Part shown: positions 56,699 to 64,000 of the stretch, piece by piece
Layout: every line of letters starts with the position of its first letter
Position numbering within the stretch: position 1 is the stretch's first letter
Source of the DNA: Synaphobranchus kaupii
Taxonomy: Eukaryota > Chordata > Actinopteri > Anguilliformes > Synaphobranchidae
DNA length: 64,000 bases
Direction of reading: 5' to 3'
Assembly (NCBI GenBank): GCA_029718625.1
Contig: CM056380.1
Span: 114,090,746 to 114,154,745, forward strand
Notes under the pieces: model-generated
The model's input: only the letters and a program-made list of their open reading frames with translations
Databases searched by the model: none
What the model was told of the DNA's origin: nothing
Made by a program: the position numbers and the translations under genes

Positions 56699-57630
56699 CT
56701 GGGTAAAACAAGGCAAAGTGTAGAGGTTTGATCATACTGCTCATTCACACCACTAATGCTAATGAAATCATTCAGAGCAGAAGCTGGCATGAAATCTGGA
56801 AACAGATTGGCCCTCATTGTGCACCCCAACCGCTTTAAGGCTTCCCACAATGCAAGATGTGTTTACACAACACATTTTGACAGTATAATAAGATGTCTTG
56901 TCTACCATCTGTTCATAATTCAGTAGATATACATAGCCAGTGTTATCATAAACATTTCAAAAGGAGGCTGTAAATTGCAGCATTGCTACAATAATCTATA
57001 ATTGGGGCCATTGACATGATTGTTTATTTCTACATGACAGTTTTATAGTGAGACTGGCGACATGTATAGCTAGCTGTATCAAGTTTTTAGCTAATGTGTG
57101 TAACCCTATTTGACTGCTCGAGTGGCATACATTTTTACAACCGCAGCGTAGCAACTGTTTCCATAGAAACCATCAGAACAAGGGGGGAATGCCAGCAGCC
57201 TATTGAAACTTTGGATAATGACTGGAATTTTAAAGAATGTTTAAGAAAATATATAATATTTTGTATGAAAAATAATGGAGTTATAATTTTATTGAAAAAC
57301 AAATGTTTTCATTTCATTTAAAAAGCAGTACATGTCTGTCATTGCGGGTCCCTTGTAATTACAGGTCCCATATTGATGGAAATATGCTCCCACATCACTC
57401 TCACAGTGTGTATCACGCTGTCCTGTTAATCAACAGCAGCAGTGCTGTGCAAGAGCTGTTGTTTTATAGGAGCTATTACTTACACATGCACCCTCAAAAC
57501 GATGCACAACGGATTGTATGACACTGAAAAAACACATTTGTTATTTTAATATACTGCAGTATATGATATAACTGGATATCGGCCTGAATCTATATGGTAC
57601 AGACCTCCACGCGTACAGACTTTCAGACAC
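56699..57630. other. Intron 5' of the EC8 exon, first part
   Basis: AT-rich intron sequence without recognisable elements. Confidence 0.5.
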
Positions 57631-57634
57631 GGCC

Positions 57635-57950
57635 TCTTCAACATCCCCAAAGACTAATTGTCCAATCACAACATCCCCAAAGACAGCCTGTCCAATCACA
57701 ACATCCCCAAAGACAGCCTGTTGAATCACATAATCCCTATAGATGGCCTACCCAATCAAAACATCCCCAAAGACAGCCTGTTCAATCGCAACGTCCCCAT
57801 AGATGGCCTGTCCAACCACAAATTCTGTACAGACAGCCAGCTTGTCCAATCACAAGTTCACAGCTTCCCCACAAACACCCTGTCCAGTCACATCATCCCC
57901 ATAGACAGCCTGTCCAATCGCAGCCTCCTTAAACACAATGTCTATAACAT
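57635..57950. repeat. 30-bp degenerate minisatellite, about 10 copies
   Basis: The unit is CATCCCCAAAGACAGCCTGT plus CCAATCACAA. Copies diverge more than in the other arrays (variants such as CATAGATGGCC). Its 30-bp period gives two overlapping open frames that are not genes. Confidence 0.85.
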
Positions 57951-58810
57951 GCTGTCCTGATGTAAAGAGTCTCCACACCTCCATACACCAGCTCTCCATA
58001 AACAACCTCCTTCCTCCGATTAGGCACAATGGTGGACGAAAAAGCTTAGTGCTGCAGTCAAAGCCGTCTGCGGGTGTGAAAGCCGTTCAGAGGCTGACTT
58101 TGATGTCAAACGCGCGGGAGAGATGCCAGATAAACGCTGAAAAAAAGCCCCTCGAGCACCCGACGCAGGCAGGATCAGATAATCTTTCCCATCGTGCCCC
58201 AGCCCAACAGAACAGCTTCAGTCCCACAGCCAACAGGCCACAGGCTGTCCGCTGTCGGTGTCACACGGTCTCCCCGTGTGAAATGTCACGCTGAACACGT
58301 GGGTAATTGCCACCCCCTGCTCCCTGGCTCCGTCCTGATGCGCTTTTCTGCGAGAACATCACGGACTTCTGAAAAGACACACTTCCTCAGGTAACGCCTG
58401 ACATCAAGCGCTCCCCTCTAAAATGGAGATGCAGTCGGAAGAGTAAATTATTTCTTTACAGCCACGCTCAGTGGCACACGGGAGGACGCAGACATGGCGA
58501 TAAACACACACGGTATTCACGGAAACAACTTCTGCCTCTTTTCATAGTACGGCCTGTTTCGAAAACCAAAGATTATTGGAACGATTCTATCGGTTTTGAA
58601 ATTCAATTCAGATTCAATTCCATACCTGTGAAACGCATTCAGCGGTTCACTTTAGAACTCAGTGAATGCATTAAGACTGCATGCATTAGCAGCACACTGA
58701 CCAGCTGCAGTGTACTTGCTGTGAAAGTTGTTTAAGCTTTGATGTTGTAACTGACAAATATATAATTTATATATCCCCACTAAACACTCAGACTGTGAGA
58801 CTCCAGCACT
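57951..58810. other. Intron stretch, nothing recognised
   Basis: Somewhat GC-richer at 58040-58400; no element or exon supported. Confidence 0.45.
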
Positions 58811-58814
58811 CAGT

Positions 58815-59085
58815 GAGTCAGTACACACGCTCATACTGGGGCTGTATAATTCTGTGTGTCAGTACACACTCTCATACTGGGACTGTAGAATTATGTGTGT
58901 CAGTACACAGACTCATACTGGGGCTGTAAAACTATGTGTGTCAGTACACACGCTCATACTGGGGCTGTAGAATTATGTGTGTCAGTACACATGCTCAGAC
59001 TGGGGCTGTAGAATTCTGTGCGTCAGTACAAATGCTCAGACTGTGGGGCTGTAGAATTCTGTGTCAGTACACATGCTCAGATTTT
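58815..59085. repeat. 41-bp minisatellite, about 6-7 copies
   Basis: The unit is GTGTGTCAGTACACACGCTC plus ATACTGGGGCTGTAGAATTAT, with period 41 (GTACACAC at 58821 and 58862). The last copies lengthen and diverge. Confidence 0.9.
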
Positions 59086-59393
59086 GGGACTATTTTACTC
59101 AAGGTGGCCATTATCATTAATCACCCCGTCAAGCGTGAAACTTCTGGCCTGTTTTCACTAACATTTATCCTCTTCTTTCTGTATTACACCATTTTCCAGT
59201 TGTTTGCCTCAAGGGTCAGGAAAATAATTTTCCAGTTTTTTCTCAAATAGGTTCAGGGTCAGTTGGGGTTTTTATCTTTCGTTTTTAATCCCTCTGGAGA
59301 GTGCACATTCTGCAATTCCGTATGACAACCTGTTTGTAAGTGGCTCTGTGCAAAAATAAATACTGTTTGCTGATTGGATGATTGCTGCCTTAC

Positions 59394-59699
59394 ACTCAGC
59401 TGCAGAATCACTGTCCCCGCCGGGCTGTTCTCAGGGAGGTTGACGGTGTAGGATGCCTGGGAGAAGGCGGGGCTGTTGTCGTCGATGTCCAGCACCTCGA
59501 CGGACAGCGTGATGGTGGTGCGGCGGGGGTACACGGCCCCGTCCGAGGCCTCCACGATCAGATCGTAATGATCCCTGGCCTCCCGGTCCAGGGGCGTGGC
59601 TGTGAAGATGCTGCCATTGGAGTTGATCCGAAAAAGCCCAACGTGGTTCACCAGCCTGTAGCGGACCTGCCCGTTCGCCCCCTCATCGGGGTCCAAGGC
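59394..59699 (-). CDS. pcdh15: pcdh15 exon: EC7 second half and EC8 first strand
   Basis: This 306-bp exon (102 codons, phase 0 at both ends) has an acceptor ending GCAG just above 59699 and a donor AGT|GTAAGG at 59393. It opens with ALDPDEGANG, a DxD-type calcium motif of a cadherin repeat. LDREARDHYDL follows at about residues 43-53, then the inter-repeat linker DIDDNSPAF and the PEN motif of the next repeat. These are the standard calcium-binding elements of classical EC repeats, so the EC7-EC8 linker should be calcium-bound and rigid. Counting back from MAD12 places this exon at EC7/EC8. It is the most 5' exon visible; the exons upstream lie beyond the right edge. Confidence 0.93.
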
Positions 59700-59849
59700 C
59701 TGCAATCCAATCGCATTCATTATCAAAGATTAACTGCGACCAATTACATTTAAATACAGAAGTACGCGAAAATACTGTAAATGCACATACATAAACGCAG
59801 ACACACATACATACACACACACACTCAAACCTTTATGCGGACACATGGA

Positions 59850-59852
<3 letters not shown>

Positions 59853-59928
<76 letters not shown>
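59853..59928. repeat. (CA)n microsatellite
   Basis: A pure (CA)n of about 76 bp, roughly 150 bp 5' (in transcript terms) of the EC7/8 exon. Confidence 0.95.
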
Positions 59929-60266
59929 GGAAAAGCTATGATGGGTGAAAATAACATAAATAAGGATGTATCTGTGGTTACTAAACTGTGCTAAAGATGA
60001 AATCATTCGCGATTCAGTACATAAATCGTTGATGCGAAATGCAAATGACAGCAACACATTAAAAATAAATCGATGACATTTCTCAGTCAGCAATTCAATA
60101 AAACAAATCCATTTGTTTATGCTCATTTTATCTAAGTGCCTTGACATTCATTTTTTAAAACTTGTTGTCTTGCAATTCTGTTCCAATTTCCTTTAATTGA
60201 TTCAATCAGATGTACTGCCCACTGGCTAGAACTTGAAGGAAATTCTGCTCTGGCTCACCAAGATCC

Positions 60267-60377
60267 TACACAGTAAAATGTCCAGTGTTAATTCAACTCT
60301 AATAAAGTAAATATGAGTCCATTAGGGACCATATGTACCCCGGAGGAGTTGATTTAACACTGAACCTTTACTCTGTA
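60267..60377. mobile_element. Short palindromic MITE, copy B
   Basis: Left arm TACACAGTAAAATGTCCAGT; right arm AACACTGAACCTTTACTCTG then TA. It pairs with itself and matches the element at 51730-51841. Confidence 0.75.
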
Positions 60378-61500
60378 CGGACGCCTGGAATCAACCCTTT
60401 GCATTTGCCTCAGTTACACCTTAGCTAGCTGGTACTACATCTGGAGTATCTAGCAACTCCTTACAGCTCTGGGATCTCATACAATGCATCAGGCAATACT
60501 GTCCCCAGCTTACGCACCAAGCTAGCCTTTGAGTTTCGTCCAGTTTAAGATCATTATTTAAATGAAAATACGCTACACCGTTTAATGAAGCTTTGCGTCA
60601 TCTTTTTGCAGAGTAGGGACCTGAATGTGGCATTGCACAGGGATATTGCACAAATATCAACAGACTTAGACTGTGGCTGAAGATGTTTCAGAGTTAGCAG
60701 GCCATACACCAGAGAAAGCCCTGTTCCAAATGGCTTTCATGATATGATACACTTGGCAAGCTGATTTATTTAATTACTCACCAGTACAAATTAATTAGTT
60801 TTTATCTTTTTATTTAATTACCATGGTTTTCTGCAATTCAGTATTAAATAGATTTAAATACATTTTAATTTAATTGTCAGCACAATTTAATTTCCATGTA
60901 ATTTGATGCAAATGTTTTTTTTTCCCCCCCTGTTCTTGCTGCTTTCCTCCCTTTTATAGGAAAAAAAAACTTTCTACAAGAATAAATATTAACCATGAAA
61001 CATTACGTAGACAAAAGACTCCAAGGTGATGTTTCATTTTCACCCATCTGTGAAAGTAATCTTCAGCAGATTGTATATGTATGGACTGTTATGGCACTAG
61101 GTCATATGAAAATAATCGTATAACATTTAGCGGAGTCCGTAAATTCAAAGCTGCACATTCGTCTACACTGTTAGTTATATTCATCCATTTCTGTAAGTGT
61201 TAATACTGTGTCTCTACCTGCTGCCATGACATCTGACTTACACTATTCACATGAAGCTTGTGGTTCATTAAACGAAAGAGCAGATCTCCTTGAGCTGTAC
61301 TCCCAGAGCATGAAGTTAATTCTTCATCCGGCAAAAAAAAAAATAATGTAAAACTGGAGAAGTAAAGAATTTAAAAGGCTATTTCCCTTTAGGCCAGAAG
61401 CTTAATACATCCTGATTCCCACTTGAATATGACACCTCCTCCACATGTGGGAATACTGTCCTAATACTTTCAAAAGTAAGTGTTATTTGTTAACAAAACA
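60378..61500. other. Intron stretch, nothing recognised
   Basis: AT-rich intron sequence upstream of the LINE. Confidence 0.5.
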
Positions 61501-61561
61501 AAATATAGTGTTGATCCTGCTTCCGACGAATTTTGTATATCTTCTAATACAAGGGTAAGCT

Positions 61562-62491
61562 ATGGCTTCGTTTGATCCCTCAGTCTCTCCCATTCCTCGC
61601 TCGGTTTCTCCTTCCTCGCCATATTGGGCTATCTCTTGCCCGGTATGTGACATGTTTACCTATTCCTCCTTCTCCGCCACTAGTGGGAACTTTACTTGTG
61701 ATAAGTGTAAATTAAATGCTAGGTTGACTGCGAAGATAGCCGAATTGGAATCTCGCATCCGTACCCTACATGAAATTAGAGAAACCGAAAAGTTCATAGA
61801 ATCCTTCTCGGTTTCGGGTGCTCCAGCTAGCCCGTCCCCAACTAATGTTAGAAATTCGAAAATGCCTCTGCAGCAAGGTAACAGCAGGTGGATTACAGTT
61901 CGCGAACGTAGTCATAAACCACCGGTACTCCACCAACCACCAATTCGGGTTTCGAATAGGTTCTCTCCCCTGAGCAATGCACCTTCGGTAAAACCGGCTG
62001 AAAAAGCTTTGATAATCGGTGATTCTATTCTACGAAACGTAGAAATTGCGAGTCCAAAGACCGTAGTTCAGTGCATTCCTGGTGCTAGAGCGACCGACAT
62101 AGAAGCAAATTTAAAAATGCTGGAAAAAACTAACCGTAAATTTTCTAGCATTATTATTCACGTCGGCGCAAATGATGTCCGGTTGAAGCAATCGGAGATA
62201 ACGAAAAGTAATTTTGAATCAGCATGTGAAGTAGCAAAACGGTTGTCTAACACTGTTATTTGCTCTGGCCCCATTCCTTCTAGGCGTGGTGACGAAACTT
62301 ATAGTAGACTAACGTCACTAAATCGTTGGCTATCTGAGTGGTGTCCCTCTAATAATATCGGCTATATAGATCATTGGCACACTTTTTGGGGGACTAATCT
62401 TTTAAAAAGAGATGGTGTTCACCCCACGTGGGAGGGTTCAGCTCTTATCTCTAAAAAACTGGCCTATAGTCTTAGAAATTCAAGTCCCTGA
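61562..62491 (+). CDS. LINE ORF1 protein with SGNH-hydrolase domain
   Basis: 309 residues. The N terminus has a C-x2-C...C-x2-C zinc-binding pattern (CPVC at about residues 22-25, CDKC at about 46-49). A short coiled coil follows (LTAKIAELESRIRTLHEIRE), then a low-complexity linker and a full SGNH/GDSL esterase domain from about residue 150. The catalytic blocks are all visible: IIGDSILRNV (Ser), PGARATDI (Gly), IHVGANDVR (Asn) and DGVHPTWEG (Asp/His). Family knowledge: ORF1 proteins of CR1 and L2 LINEs carry such esterase domains and bind nucleic acid. I chose the first ATG of the open frame. The frame is intact with all catalytic residues, so this ORF may be recent. Confidence 0.88.
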   Translation: MASFDPSVSPIPRSVSPSSPYWAISCPVCDMFTYSSFSATSGNFTCDKCKLNARLTAKIAELESRIRTLHEIRETEKFIESFSVSGAPASPSPTNVRNSKMPLQQGNSRWITVRERSHKPPVLHQPPIRVSNRFSPLSNAPSVKPAEKALIIGDSILRNVEIASPKTVVQCIPGARATDIEANLKMLEKTNRKFSSIIIHVGANDVRLKQSEITKSNFESACEVAKRLSNTVICSGPIPSRRGDETYSRLTSLNRWLSEWCPSNNIGYIDHWHTFWGTNLLKRDGVHPTWEGSALISKKLAYSLRNSSP

Positions 62492-62524
62492 CTAATTAGA
62501 GCCAAGGCCAGGAAGCAGAACTTC

Positions 62525-64000
62525 TTGTCTGCTTGTTCCCCAGAACCATCAGCTAGGGTTCACCCTTTAGAAATTGAAACTGTGTCTGTCCCACGTATAC
62601 AAAACCATGTCAAATCTCGCAAAAACCGTGAAGTTTGTTTTAATAATCTGATTAAGATTAAAACAAAACACAATCCTATTAGCTCAAGTGATACTACTAC
62701 CATGAGAGTTGGCTTATTAAATATAAGATCCCTTAATTCCAAGGCAGCTCTTGTGAATGAATTAATCTCAGACTGCTCTCTCTCTTGATATACTATGTTT
62801 AACTGAAACATGGCTGAAAGTGGATGAAAACTTTACATTAAATGAATCCTCTCCACCTGGGTTCATATATAGCCAAAACCCCCGTCTCTGTCGAAGAGGG
62901 GGTGGGGTTGCTGTTATTTATAAATCTGTCTTTCAGTCAATTCCAAAATTAGAGTATGCATTTGATTCATTTGAAGTGTTAGTTATGAACACTCAGCCAG
63001 CAGTGGTTGGTAGAAACCGCCCCTCCTCTCAGCCTATTTTACTTGTAACTGTCTATAGACCTCCTGGCCCATATGCTGGCTTTATTCATGAATTTGCAGA
63101 TTTTCTTTCTCATTTAGCTGTAAGTCATGACAAAGTGTTAATATTGGGTGATTTTAACCTGCATTTTGAAAATACAGATGATCCTTTTACCTCAGCATTT
63201 ACGGTCATTTTGGAATCAATTGGTTTCATTCAAAATGTTTTTGGCCCCACGCATTGTCATAGTCATACTTTAGACCTGGTCTTAAGTCTTGGTATTGACA
63301 TTGTTAATGTTAAAATTCACTCGCATAATCCTATTTTGTCTGACCATTTCCTCATTACTCTGCAGTTAAAATTAGCCCATTCTGTAGAATCTGAACTCAG
63401 AACGTATACAGGTCGCACTATCACTACCTCCACTACTGGAAACTTTATGCATGTGCTACCTGATTACCTTGATTTAGACACTTCATCCAGCTCCCTGTCA
63501 ACCAATGATCTGGCAGAGGAATTAGCTACTGCTCTACGCAAAACCCTTGAAGTAGTTGCTCCGTTAAAAAGCAAAAAAGTAATTGAGAAGAGGCTTGCCC
63601 CTTGGTACACCGACCACACGCGGGCTCTTAAACAAAAGTTTCGGCAGCTTGAACGCAAATGGCGTTCTACTAAACTGCAGGTATTCCACTTGGCCTGGAA
63701 AGAGAGTCTTAGTGCCTATAAGCATGCTCTCTCCAATGCTAGGTCCTCTTACTTTTCAAAGCTTATACAAGAAAATAAGACCAATCCCCGATTTCTATTC
63801 AGAACAGTTGCTGAACTAACTAATAATCATGCAACAACTAACCCTCAAATTCCAGTCTCATGTAGTAGTAATGATTTCTCAAATTTCTTTAGTGGTAAAA
63901 TTATTGAAATTAGGGAAAAGATCACACAAGTTAGTGACCATGGTTTTGACGATATAGAACTGCCTCCTAGACACACTGAACGTCTTGAATCATTTACTCC
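62525..64000 (+). pseudogene. LINE ORF2: AP-type endonuclease region, frameshifted, partial
   Basis: The first frame (62525-62788) holds MRVGLLNIRSLNSKAALVNE, the start of an APE-like endonuclease, and stops within CTCTCTCTCT at about 62776-62788. About 4 extra nucleotides in that CT run explain the break. From 62787 the shifted frame stays open for about 404 codons to the window edge: LCLTETWL (catalytic Glu), VYRPPG, ILGDFNLHF (Asp/Asn) and LSDHFLITLQL (Asp/His). The endonuclease catalytic set is therefore complete apart from the frameshift. The region before the reverse-transcriptase fingers follows (NPRFLFRTVAELTN, FSNFFSGKI). ORF1 ends 33 bp before this ORF. Confidence 0.87.

Larger units (their letters stand above)
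61500..64000 (+). mobile_element. L2/CR1-like LINE, 5' part, runs off the window
   Basis: Two ORFs in the LINE order: ORF1 (zinc motif, coiled coil, SGNH esterase) and ORF2 (endonuclease, then the region leading to the reverse transcriptase). The exact 5' end is not defined and 61500 is approximate. The reverse transcriptase lies beyond the right edge. Because the 5' end is present, this copy is close to full length, unlike most LINE copies. It is antisense to pcdh15. Confidence 0.88.

Overview
This is a 64-kb piece of a teleost fish nuclear genome, lying entirely inside one gene. Ten coding exons on the minus strand join in phase, with GT/AG borders, into about 528 residues of protocadherin-15 (pcdh15), the lower part of the hair-cell tip link. 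They run from the end of extracellular cadherin repeat 7 (EC7) through EC8, EC9, EC10 and EC11 to the start of the membrane-adjacent MAD12 domain. Signal peptide, EC1 to EC6, the transmembrane segment and the cytoplasmic tails lie outside the window. The fish assignment rests on the protein, on DANA/Mermaid-like and V-type SINEs, on fish Tc1 transposons and on an L2/CR1-type LINE with an SGNH-esterase ORF1. I do not call a species.

Layout, in transcript order from the right edge: EC7/8 exon (59394-59699), EC8 (56474-56698), EC8/9 linker (51451-51567), EC9 (39756-39896), EC9/10 (39350-39462), EC10 (17536-17645 and 16220-16360), EC10/11 (14471-14598), EC11 (1365-1580) and EC11/MAD12 (289-377). 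Introns range from about 0.3 kb to 21.7 kb. The EC9 exon and its flanks occur a second time at 41244-42562, across a gap of exactly 500 N. This is most simply an uncollapsed second haplotype.

The introns are unusually rich in minisatellites: unit lengths of 32, 31, 30, 47, 54, 42, about 30/60, 30 and 41 bp, in nine arrays. Several units are multiples of 3, so they give long spurious open frames. Two arrays are split by LTR-like insertions with 5-bp target duplications. One array begins in the 3' end of the EC8 exon and carries extra copies of its splice donor.

Mobile DNA includes a nearly intact Tc1 transposon with one frameshift (28427-30066), a degenerate Tc1 with nested insertions (about 36080-37268), a 5'-truncated LINE in a TG microsatellite (7283-8570), the 5' part of an L2/CR1-like LINE running off the right edge (from about 61500), tRNA-derived SINEs and several small inverted-repeat elements. 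I found no RNA gene, CRISPR array, second host gene or novel multi-gene system. The most informative observations are the exon-seeded minisatellite with decoy splice donors and the assembly duplication that would corrupt the pcdh15 model.
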